Shown piece by piece: positions 42,461-50,286 of a DNA stretch of 60,001 nt. Origin of the DNA: JAQUBU01 sp036677685 (GTDB lineage Bacteria; Bacillota; Syntrophomonadia; Syntrophomonadales; Syntrophomonadaceae); the NCBI GenBank assembly GCA_036677685.1, contig JAVBWA010000036.1, positions 1 through 60,001 on the forward strand. The letters are read 5' to 3'. Positions within the stretch are counted from its first letter, which is position 1, and every line of letters begins with the position of its first letter. Both the position numbers and the translations under genes were made by a program. The notes beneath the pieces were generated by a model, which saw only the letters and a list, made by a program, of their open reading frames with translations, was not told the origin of the DNA and did not search any database.

Positions 42461-43522
42461 TTAAGTTAGCAAATCTTGAATGAAGATTTCCTTCTCGATT
42501 TTCAAATCTATGAATCTGTCATTAATTCTAACCAGTGGCCGGGTCGGGTCCATCTCATTGATTAATACCACCGTGGCTGTTTCCCCGGTATTAAGCAAAA
42601 TCGGTTCGCCAACGCTAATATCAAGTATATAGGTAAATAATCGACGGGCTACCACCGGTTCCAAATGGCCGAGGGTGCCTTTTACGATATGGTCAATAGC
42701 TTTCAGCAGCGGCATACGAGGGCGGTAAGCGCGATCCGAGGTAAGCGCGTCAAAAACATCAGCGACCGCAATAATATTACCAAAAAGACTTATATCCTCG
42801 CCTCTGGTTTGTAAGGGATAACCATTACCATCCTGATGCTCATGGTGCTGAAGAACTGCAGTGGCTATATCAGGATCCGGCAGTTTTATATCATTAACTA
42901 TTTGATAACCGTATAAGGGATGTTTTTGAATCTCCTTGAATTCAGCAGCATCCAGGGGTCCCGGTTTATTAATTATCTCAATAGGAATCTTACATTTGCC
43001 TATATCATGGAGTAAGCCGGCAATGCCGAGATTCTTCAATTGTTTATCAGACAGTTTCATGGACTGGCCTATTTTTATCGATATAACACCTACCGATACC
43101 GAATGTTGAAGCGTATATTCATCCTTATTCCTAAGATTCAAAAGGTGTTTCATTACATTATTGGTTCCGGTTACTTCCGGTAACAGCATATCGATACTTT
43201 CGTTTATCTCGCTGGGTTTTACCATATGGCCTGTGGCAACGGCAGCCATCATGTCACGCATGTTCTCAACTGTGTTGGAATATACCTCGGGCAAGCGCGT
43301 ATCTTCTTGAAGGCATGCCGACTGGGATTGACCCATACTTTCATCTTCAAGAATGAATATATGATTATAACCTCTTTGTAAAAGCTGTTGAAGCTGAAAC
43401 TCCTTGAGAATTATTCCTCTGGGCATCAGCAAGCGCCCGTCTGAACTATACAAATCCTTGGCCAGGGTTTTACCAAGAGGAAAAGTTGCCAAATCAACTC
43501 GTATCAACATACTATCCCCCAT
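42461..43522 (-). CDS. HD-GYP domain protein, probable c-di-GMP phosphodiesterase
   Basis: About 353 residues. HD-GYP domain at about 110-290: HSVSVGVISIKIGQSM, LLHDIGKCKIP, KHPLYGYQIV, HHEHQDGNGYP and AVADVFDALTSDRAYRP, containing the metal-binding His/Asp set and the GYP motif. The N-terminal 100 residues (DLATFPLGKTLAKDLYSSDG) are the usual DUF3391-like part. It would degrade cyclic di-GMP. ATG 43522 or the ATG four codons later (43510, after GGGGGA) may be used. Confidence 0.88.
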   Translation of the reverse strand: MGDSMLIRVDLATFPLGKTLAKDLYSSDGRLLMPRGIILKEFQLQQLLQRGYNHIFILEDESMGQSQSACLQEDTRLPEVYSNTVENMRDMMAAVATGHMVKPSEINESIDMLLPEVTGTNNVMKHLLNLRNKDEYTLQHSVSVGVISIKIGQSMKLSDKQLKNLGIAGLLHDIGKCKIPIEIINKPGPLDAAEFKEIQKHPLYGYQIVNDIKLPDPDIATAVLQHHEHQDGNGYPLQTRGEDISLFGNIIAVADVFDALTSDRAYRPRMPLLKAIDHIVKGTLGHLEPVVARRLFTYILDISVGEPILLNTGETATVVLINEMDPTRPLVRINDRFIDLKIEKEIFIQDLLT

Positions 43523-43615
43523 AATTCTAAACTAAAGTAATAGTTTATATATGATAATTGTACCATAATTAAGAATTGTATTTTATACCGAATCTAATTT
43601 CGTTAAATATAAATC

Positions 43616-43731
43616 GTTAAGCAGCAGTTTCAACACACCGTTGCAACAAGACCGGGGATTAAAATCCGCCGCCGGTTTTGTTAATAGGAACCCGACCGCT
43701 AAAAAAGCTGGGGGACATCTTTTCATCTCGG
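43616..43731 (+). repeat. R1 repeat, divergent copy E
   Basis: GTTAAGCAGCAGTTTCAACA, CACCGTTGC, then AACAAGACCGG, internal arm CCGGTTTTGTT, hairpin-like ACCGCTAAAAAAGCTGGG, GACATCTTTTCATCTCGG. The right end is degenerate, but the 5' arm and internal arm have changed together and still pair over 11 positions. Located in the divergent gap between the HD-GYP and coat genes. Confidence 0.8.
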
Positions 43732-43795
43732 TATATTTATTTTTCAAAGTGTACACTCTATTAATGTTAAAAAATTTTTGAAAGGAGTTTAATAA

Positions 43796-43978
43796 ATGAA
43801 CTTGAATCACCTCGAACTTCAAAGTCTCCGGCATCTGATCGGTTCTCACATGATGATGGAAAAGAAATTGAATTTCTATGCTGAAGAGGCCCAGGATCCC
43901 CAATGCCGGCAGATGTTTGCTCAATCTGCCAAATCAGCCGGCCAGACTGCTCAAAAGCTCAAGGCATTTTTAGGATAG
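43796..43978 (+). CDS. small spore-coat-associated protein
   Basis: 60 residues: HLELQSLRHLIGSHMMMEKK, an all-helical CotF-like segment with repeated His/Met positions, and a C-terminal helix (CRQMFAQSAKSAGQTAQKLK). RBS AAAGGAG before ATG. It precedes the CotF-family gene by 15 bases, so they are co-transcribed, probably in the mother cell. Confidence 0.78.
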   Translation: MNLNHLELQSLRHLIGSHMMMEKKLNFYAEEAQDPQCRQMFAQSAKSAGQTAQKLKAFLG

Positions 43979-43993
43979 GAGATGGATTAAAGA

Positions 43994-44251
43994 ATGAATA
44001 AACACATGCAAGATAAAGAAATGGTTAATGATGTTCTGTCCATGACCAAAAGCGGTTTAAGCACTTACACCAATTTTATAGCGGAAACCTCCAACCAGCA
44101 ATTGAGGCAAACTCTGCAGCAAATCAGAAATTCAGATGAACAATTTCAATATCAACTTTTTCAAATAGCCGAGCAAAAAGGGTTTTACAAACCTGCTTCA
44201 CCGGCTAATACTCAGGAAATTCAAGAGGTTAAATCCCAGCTGGGTTCTTAA
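43994..44251 (+). CDS. CotF-family spore coat protein
   Basis: 85 residues matching the CotF coat family: DKEMVNDVLSMTKSGLSTYT, NFIAETSNQQLRQTLQQIRN and FQYQLFQIAEQKGFYKPA. A helical bundle protein of the spore coat. Second gene of a two-gene unit; direct evidence that the host forms endospores. Confidence 0.88.
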   Translation: MNKHMQDKEMVNDVLSMTKSGLSTYTNFIAETSNQQLRQTLQQIRNSDEQFQYQLFQIAEQKGFYKPASPANTQEIQEVKSQLGS

Positions 44252-44330
44252 TGTCGGCAAAAAAGGAGCGTCCTAAGGGCGCTGTTTAATAGGGAAACTT
44301 GTTGAACCATACCCCGAACCGATACAGAAA

Positions 44331-44369
44331 AGCAAGAAGTCACATGAATTTGTGGCTTCTTTTCTTGCT
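44331..44369 (+). terminator. terminator after coat genes
   Basis: AGCAAGAAGTCACA pairs with TGTGGCTTCTT and CTTGCT further out. T-rich sequence follows the inner stem. Confidence 0.65.
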
Positions 44370-44384
44370 CGTGGTGTGGAGCAA

Positions 44385-44416
44385 AACAGGCTGTGAGAAT
44401 TAACTTACAGCCTGTT
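44385..44416. terminator. hairpin downstream of RCC1-stalk gene
   Basis: AACAGGCTGT (44385-44394) pairs perfectly with ACAGCCTGTT (44407-44416). It lies about 70 bases beyond the stop of the minus-strand gene at 44488. Confidence 0.65.
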
Positions 44417-44487
44417 ATATAATTCAGATGTTTCCTATTTTCCCGGCAGATTGTATAGCACCTGAGCCATCTCCGCTTGGGTTTTCT

Positions 44488-46047
44488 TTAATATGTGTTT
44501 GATGTATCTATCCTTACCGTGCTAGTATTTTCGTCCCACGTAACGCTGAAATCAAGGACTTCAGCTAAATCGCGCAGCTTTATGTAATTGCTGCCTCCGA
44601 TGTCATAAGCGGAAATGTGGATCTCCACGCCGTTCAGATATATGTCCGACCCGGTAACAATCGCCTTTTGCGCATCATTTTTGCCTGAGAGTTTCAGTTC
44701 TCCGCCCACAGACGTATAAGGCTTGTTCGTTATCAGGGTTATCGCATTTGTTTCGCTATCCCAGCTGGCTTCAAATTGTTTCTCCGTGTCGTTCAATACA
44801 TAAGCAATATCCCGCAGCTTAAAGTAGTTGTAATCACTGATACTATATGCTTCAAGCGAAATTGCTTTCCCATTGACCAAAGCCTTGACAGAGAAGGGCA
44901 AAGCGACTATGCCCGGCATCTGGACACCGTTTAATGCTTCCCTCGGGAACGGGGTTGAATAGATGTTGCCCAGATTGATGCTTTCGCCCCACGCCCATAA
45001 GCTGCCGTTTATTTTTACAGCGAAATTGGTGCTCTGCTTCGCACAGACATAAACGGCGTCTTCCAGTATCTTTTCGGGAGTGAGATTATATCCTTTGTTT
45101 CCCGCATGACCGGTAACGCCCCGCCCCCATGACCAAAGGCTGCCGTCCTTTTTAACAGCAAGACTGTGGCAGGTCCCTGCGGCGACCGATGTAACATTGT
45201 CCATAATTTTTACAGGCTTTATGCTATCCTTATCAGTCCCGTCGCCTAGTCCCCCGCCGTAATTGCTCCCCCACGCCCAGAGAGAGGCGTCTTTTTTCAC
45301 CGCCAGCGTATGAAAAGTACCCTGTACTGCGGTTGCCACATCATCCATTACTTTAACAGGTGTCGTATGGGCCGTGGTCGTACCGTCGCCAATTTCACCC
45401 GAGGCGTTGTCTCCCCACATAAAGAGACTGCCGTCGGCTTTTAATGCCAGTACATTCGACCCTGCGGCTGAAACCAGCACGGCGTTGTCCATAATCTCAA
45501 CGGGCTGTGCTTGTGACATTGTACCGTCGCCTATAAGATACTCTCCGCTTTTTTCATCGCCCCCGAAGGCCCAAAGCGTCCTGTCATTCTTGATGACATA
45601 GGAGTTTACACCGTTTGCTGCTGCCACAGCCGCACCGTCCATGATCTTGACCGGGCTTTCGCTGTAATATTCCTTGACGGAGCCGTTCATATAAGACTTT
45701 TGACTATCCCGGCTTATACCGAGCTGCCCAAATGTGTTGCTGCCCCATCCGAAAAGGCTCCCGTCAGATTTTACCGCCAGCCCGTGTCCTGACCCGGCTG
45801 CCGCCGATACGACGTCATCCATGATTTTGGCTGGCTCGGCAAGGTCGTCGCGCATGCCGTTGCCGAGCTGATACTGATTATTTGCACCCCAGGCCCAAAG
45901 AGTGCCGTCCGCCTTCAACACGAATGTTTGGCCGTATTCCCCGGTTGAAACGGGAATGATTCTCACGCAAACCGCCGCCTGCGCTGTTCCGGCCAATGAA
46001 AAAAACAGAGCCGCGCACACGAGAAAGGATATAAATTTCTTCTTCAT
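44488..46047 (-). CDS. secreted RCC1-repeat protein with stalk domain
   Basis: 519 residues. Signal peptide (ISFLVCAALFFSLAGTAQA). At least six RCC1-type blades with the recurrent 'LKADGTLWAWG.N..GQLG.G' pattern (about 40-370) form a beta-propeller. A C-terminal copper amine oxidase N-type stalk domain in two halves follows (about 385-515: YFKLRDIAYVLNDTEKQFEA; NYIKLRDLAEVLDFSVTWDE). Such proteins are exported surface modules of unknown ligand. It follows the adhesin gene at 35 bases on the same strand, so they are co-transcribed. GC-rich codon use differs from the coat genes beside it. Confidence 0.85.
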   Translation of the reverse strand: MKKKFISFLVCAALFFSLAGTAQAAVCVRIIPVSTGEYGQTFVLKADGTLWAWGANNQYQLGNGMRDDLAEPAKIMDDVVSAAAGSGHGLAVKSDGSLFGWGSNTFGQLGISRDSQKSYMNGSVKEYYSESPVKIMDGAAVAAANGVNSYVIKNDRTLWAFGGDEKSGEYLIGDGTMSQAQPVEIMDNAVLVSAAGSNVLALKADGSLFMWGDNASGEIGDGTTTAHTTPVKVMDDVATAVQGTFHTLAVKKDASLWAWGSNYGGGLGDGTDKDSIKPVKIMDNVTSVAAGTCHSLAVKKDGSLWSWGRGVTGHAGNKGYNLTPEKILEDAVYVCAKQSTNFAVKINGSLWAWGESINLGNIYSTPFPREALNGVQMPGIVALPFSVKALVNGKAISLEAYSISDYNYFKLRDIAYVLNDTEKQFEASWDSETNAITLITNKPYTSVGGELKLSGKNDAQKAIVTGSDIYLNGVEIHISAYDIGGSNYIKLRDLAEVLDFSVTWDENTSTVRIDTSNTY

Positions 46048-46082
46048 ACAAATCCTCCTACCCTAACGAATCCCTGCAGCTT

Positions 46083-49000
46083 TTACGGCTGAACTCGAAG
46101 CAGAACATTTATCGTTCTTGAATTTTCGACACTGTCGGTTATGGTCAAAGGCACGCCGGAATATTCGCCTTCAGCTGTCGTACCGGTAATTGTGCCTTCA
46201 GAAGAGAGTACAAGTCCCGCCGGCATGCCGGTAGACGTGAATGTATACGGGCCTCCCGCTCCACCAGAGGCTTCGTTTATATTTAAGCCAGCGATGGAAT
46301 AGTCGGCTAAGGAGAAATATATATCTGTGAAACCCGCCATAATCAGAGGATAGACGTTAACGCCGATGGTTTTGGTCGCGGTACCCGACGCATTGCTCGC
46401 AGTCAGCGCAATCGTATACGATCCGGTATTAAGGCCTGCCGGAATGGTCAGCGTATTCCCGGTTAACGCCGCGCCTGCGGTATTTGTAGTTATGGTGCAG
46501 GTCGGTGCCGGTACTCCGCCGAAGGTATATGTCCGATAGACTTCGCCGCTGACGCCGGTCAATGTGCTAACCATAAGACTAATGGTTTCCGGCCCGTCGA
46601 TGGTCGGTAAAGTCTCCGCCGGGCTCACGATCACATTGACGGTCCTGATCACAGTACCAGCCGTATTGCTTGCGGTGAGCGTAACCGTATACGATCCGGC
46701 GTCAAGGCCCGCTGGAATAGTCAAAGTATTGCTGGATAAGGTCGCACCTGCCGTGTTCGCCGTTATGGTCAGCGTCGGCACGGGAGTGCCGCTCACAGTA
46801 TACGCCTGATCAGTGTTGAGGTATCCCACTATAAGATCGATGTCAGGCCCGGTAATTGCCGGCGCGGTCAGCGCGCTGGTGATATTTACCGTGACGGTTT
46901 TACTTACTGTTTCGACCGAGCTGGACGCTTCCAGAGTGACGGAATACGAACCGGCTCCAAGGCCCGCAGGAATGGTCAAAGTATTGCCGGACAAAGTCGC
47001 ACCTGCCGTGTTCGCCGTTATGGTCAGCGTCGGCACGGGAGTGCCGCTCACAGTATACACCTGATCAGTGTTGAGGTATCCGACCGCAAGGTCGATGCTG
47101 TCAGGCCCGGTAATTGTTGGCGCGATACGTACAGAACTGTGACCGTCGAATTCAGAACTTGATGGAATCACCTTCACTGCCCATTGTGCGTAAAGTGTCA
47201 TGTCCTCCGTCACCTTATCGTTTGTGAAATCCCATTGCCTGCTCCCATCGGGCTCGGTATACCAGCCGCAGAAAGTCGCATTGCTGCGAGAAGGGTCATC
47301 CGGCTTTGTGACTGCGGTATCGTGCTTGACGCTGACGCTTGCCGGCGCCGGGCTGCCGCCCTGCGCATCAAAGGTTACCGTATAATTTTGCGGCTTCACC
47401 ACGACAGTCACAGTCCGGACGCGATTATAAGCGGCCGATGCGGTCGTCGGAGCAGCGACGCTGACGACCGTCCCGCCGCTGACGCCCAGCCCTGCCCCTG
47501 CCCCGGTCCCGGTCCCGGTCCCTGTCCCGGCCGAATCTCCGGTTTCGCCGCCGGAGGAAGCGCCTAAGGGAATAACGGTATACGATACGACGGCTATGCC
47601 GGCTTTTTTGCCTGCCACCGTGCCATTCTGGTCTATGGATGCGACGGCGGAGTCGTCAATACGCCACATGCCTGCTTTTGAACCCGTATAGCCGTCGTCA
47701 TAATTTATGGCCAGGCTGCCCGTCTCGCCTTCATACACCGTCAACGGGTCCGGGGCGATTGTAAAAGCCGGGCTGACAGTGACGGCGCATTTACCTTGCG
47801 TGCCGGTCTCGGTATTAGTGAAGGTTACTGTGGTGATACCAGTCTTGAGACCGGTCACTTTCGCCCCGATGGAGCCGGGTATGGTATGTTTCGAGTTGAT
47901 CGTTACGGGCTCGGTATTGTTTTCTTCCACGGAAACAACACTGCTGTCGGCAACCGACCAGGTTCCAGTTTTGTCTCCTGTATACCCGCTGTCAAAATGT
48001 ACCGTGACAGGTTGCGTAATTCCGATATAGGTCTCCATCTTATTGGGTAAAACTTTGAACGGTGGTTCAACATCGGGTACGGTTACGTTCAAGGGGGCGC
48101 TGCATAAGGATGGAACTCCGTTATTATCGATGGCCTGTACATAATACCCGCACTGATCGCCGGCGTCTACATCGCAATCAATATAATAGGTTGCGCCGCT
48201 CATCCGCGCGATCTCGACCGGTTCTGGATAACTGAGCTTGCCGTCAAGAATAATAGTGCCGTCCGGTCTTTCGGTTGATTTCGAAACCCGTTCAATCTTC
48301 CGGTAAACGACGTATTCCTTGATCCCTGCCGGGGAACTGGACGATGTCCATCTCAGTTTCAGGACCGGAGTCCAGTTGACCGCTTCGACTTCGAATTCCA
48401 GTTTATCGGGGGTTGACGGCAGTCCCGTCATGGCAACGAAATCTGTCCGTACGGTGTTGGATGCGGCGGAATTACCGGCTGAATAATTTATTTTTACATA
48501 GTAGGCGTAAATAAAATTACAGCTCAATCCCTGATCGGTGAAGGTCAAACCTGATGTCGAGCCTACTTTTTCCACCGTATTGAATGTGTTATCAATAAAA
48601 TGTATATTAAATGACAATCCGCTCATCCAACCGATTTTTTGACGGTAAATCTCGTAGCCGGCCGGCGCTTCGCTGCCGGACGGGGGGACCCAGGCCAGAG
48701 ACGCCGTGGTGGGGGTGCGCCCGGTGATTGATAAATAGCCCGTAGGCTGCAGAGTAACTGCCCCGATAGTAATATACGGGTTAGGCCTACTCTTATAACG
48801 TACTATTACATCACCGTTGGCCGGTTCAAGATAATTAGCCCCCAATGCCAGTGGTTTGAAATCCGTCCCGCCGGCATAACCATATTCATAATCCCCAACC
48901 GGCAAAGTACTATATTGGGAATCGAGGATCAGGGTATAATTTGGAGCATCCAGCTGAAAAAGGGACTGCATATCTTTTAATGCCAGTGTTCCATAAATAT

Positions 49001-49718
49001 TTCCCGCCGGTAGACGCCCACAGACGCCACTGACATTTTTTGATAAGTACCCCCAAACAAAGCCAGGGGCGGAAAACGTAGGGTTCAATATGCTTTTATC
49101 GGGTTCATAACATTTTATACGCAAGCGGAAGGGCAGAAACTGAGCATTCGCAAAAGCAGTTTTGTCTCTATATCCATTATCAGGATTAATTTTTAGGTCA
49201 AAGGTAATATCGCTGCGTCCTTTGAAAAAGGGATCAAAAAAAATTGACGCATCGGAACGCACAGAATCGACTTTAATAAATCCGTCCACTTCACACCAAT
49301 TCCAATTGTATTTCGGCTCTTCAGACATATCTTGGTATTCAGCATCCGGCTGCCAGTTTTTCATGTCGAAAGTTAAATCAGGTATTGTATCAGTCTTCAG
49401 GGGAACAGAAGTGTCCCAGCTTTGTAAGGCAGCGTCTGATTTATCTTTATCAACCGGTCCACCAGGTACTCCAATATGAGTAGCATAAAATCTTCCGCCG
49501 GGGTTTGCTGCCCCGGGATCCCGGCCTGGAAAATACCTTTTGGCGCTATACCATGTAACCGTAAAATTGCCGGGCGTGCTGTCCGGAAGTTTTTGAAACA
49601 GGTTGTTGACCGAATCAGCAGCCCGGGCGGGGGCGCCAGAGGGTATTGGACAAAGGACCATTGCCATCAAACACGCCAATGCAAGAAGCCAGCCTATGGG
49701 TTTAGAAATGCGTTTCAT
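46083..49718 (-). CDS. 1211-residue Ig/Fn3 repeat adhesin-like protein
   Basis: Signal peptide (1-34). A unique N-terminal part (35-330; TVTWYSAKRYFPGRDPGAAN) is followed by Fn3 modules (about 335-560; ASLAWVPPSGSEAPAGYEIY), two Ig-like/BIG2 modules (about 565-740; KMETYIGITQPVTVHFDSGY, PLTVYEGETGSLAINYDDGY), a Gly-Thr linker and an InlB B-repeat (YTVTFDAQGGSPAPASVSVK, GWYTEPDGSRQWDFTN). At least three Ig-like units with the PTLTITANTAGATL core come next, and a final cadherin-like module. DNA of two Ig units (about 46680-46855 and 46935-47110) is almost identical. A secreted adhesin or matrix protein; no cell-wall anchor seen. Confidence 0.82.
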   Translation of the reverse strand: MKRISKPIGWLLALACLMAMVLCPIPSGAPARAADSVNNLFQKLPDSTPGNFTVTWYSAKRYFPGRDPGAANPGGRFYATHIGVPGGPVDKDKSDAALQSWDTSVPLKTDTIPDLTFDMKNWQPDAEYQDMSEEPKYNWNWCEVDGFIKVDSVRSDASIFFDPFFKGRSDITFDLKINPDNGYRDKTAFANAQFLPFRLRIKCYEPDKSILNPTFSAPGFVWGYLSKNVSGVCGRLPAGNIYGTLALKDMQSLFQLDAPNYTLILDSQYSTLPVGDYEYGYAGGTDFKPLALGANYLEPANGDVIVRYKSRPNPYITIGAVTLQPTGYLSITGRTPTTASLAWVPPSGSEAPAGYEIYRQKIGWMSGLSFNIHFIDNTFNTVEKVGSTSGLTFTDQGLSCNFIYAYYVKINYSAGNSAASNTVRTDFVAMTGLPSTPDKLEFEVEAVNWTPVLKLRWTSSSSPAGIKEYVVYRKIERVSKSTERPDGTIILDGKLSYPEPVEIARMSGATYYIDCDVDAGDQCGYYVQAIDNNGVPSLCSAPLNVTVPDVEPPFKVLPNKMETYIGITQPVTVHFDSGYTGDKTGTWSVADSSVVSVEENNTEPVTINSKHTIPGSIGAKVTGLKTGITTVTFTNTETGTQGKCAVTVSPAFTIAPDPLTVYEGETGSLAINYDDGYTGSKAGMWRIDDSAVASIDQNGTVAGKKAGIAVVSYTVIPLGASSGGETGDSAGTGTGTGTGAGAGLGVSGGTVVSVAAPTTASAAYNRVRTVTVVVKPQNYTVTFDAQGGSPAPASVSVKHDTAVTKPDDPSRSNATFCGWYTEPDGSRQWDFTNDKVTEDMTLYAQWAVKVIPSSSEFDGHSSVRIAPTITGPDSIDLAVGYLNTDQVYTVSGTPVPTLTITANTAGATLSGNTLTIPAGLGAGSYSVTLEASSSVETVSKTVTVNITSALTAPAITGPDIDLIVGYLNTDQAYTVSGTPVPTLTITANTAGATLSSNTLTIPAGLDAGSYTVTLTASNTAGTVIRTVNVIVSPAETLPTIDGPETISLMVSTLTGVSGEVYRTYTFGGVPAPTCTITTNTAGAALTGNTLTIPAGLNTGSYTIALTASNASGTATKTIGVNVYPLIMAGFTDIYFSLADYSIAGLNINEASGGAGGPYTFTSTGMPAGLVLSSEGTITGTTAEGEYSGVPLTITDSVENSRTINVLLRVQP
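47490..47535 (-). repeat. short tandem repeat coding for Gly-Thr/Gly-Ala linker
   Basis: GC-rich 6-bp units (variants of GGTCCC) code for GTGTGTGAGAG within the adhesin. Whole-codon repeats of this kind change length without breaking frame. Confidence 0.65.
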
Positions 49719-49908
49719 TTCACCGTACCTCCATTCCGTTTATCACAATTATTTTCTTTTCTGGCCGTCCGGCATCTCGCAGCCATACAGAATCAGGCTG
49801 CCGCTCCGGCGGATGCAATCCCTTTTCACCAGCCGTCCGATTGAAAAAAGCATGACCGGTCAGGGGAAGATTTTCCTTTCATTTTCGATCCCATGGTCTT
49901 CTCCTTCC

Positions 49909-50166
49909 TTATTCCCGAATGGCAAACAGCATGTTGTCCACCGTAATACGCGGGGGGTATATGCTGTGCTCGCCCGGTATCGGCTCGGGCCAGCGGATAG
50001 CCTTTTCCTCCAGCGTGATATCCTTAAAACGGCTTAAATCCTTCAGACTGCTGAAAGGTATCGTCTTAATGAGCTCGCGCATATTGAAGATGATTTTGTT
50101 GCCATGCTCGAATTCCACCAGCAGGGTGTAATCGTCATTGGCCGTAACCTTCAGCATTTTACTCAT
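49909..50166 (-). CDS. DUF2442-family small protein
   Basis: 85 residues, beta-rich: TANDDYTLLVEFEHGNKIIF, then LKDLSRFKDITLEEKAIRWP. These fit the DUF2442 pattern, often found beside DUF4160 proteins in small modules of unknown role; no DUF4160 gene is present here. RBS AAGGAGG. It lies between the MalT-like regulator and the adhesin on the same strand. Confidence 0.75.
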   Translation of the reverse strand: MSKMLKVTANDDYTLLVEFEHGNKIIFNMRELIKTIPFSSLKDLSRFKDITLEEKAIRWPEPIPGEHSIYPPRITVDNMLFAIRE

Positions 50167-50212
50167 TGTATATTCCTCCTTGCGGGTTTGAGAGCCGTTT
50201 CAGACATAAAAA

Positions 50213-50239
50213 ATCCTCTATAAGTAAAATATAGAGGAT
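50213..50239. terminator. bidirectional terminator
   Basis: ATCCTCTATA (50213-50222) pairs with TATAGAGGAT (50230-50239), with A-rich flank on one side and T-rich on the other, so U-tracts exist in both directions. Ends the regulator gene on the minus strand. Confidence 0.8.
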
Positions 50240-50286
50240 GATTTTTTATTCCGGTATCTGTCGAACGACGTATTTTTAAGTGAAAA

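Noticed and set aside
47184..47567. 127-codon plus-strand frame opposite the adhesin
   Set aside because: Low-complexity Pro/Gly-rich shadow of the Gly-Thr linker.
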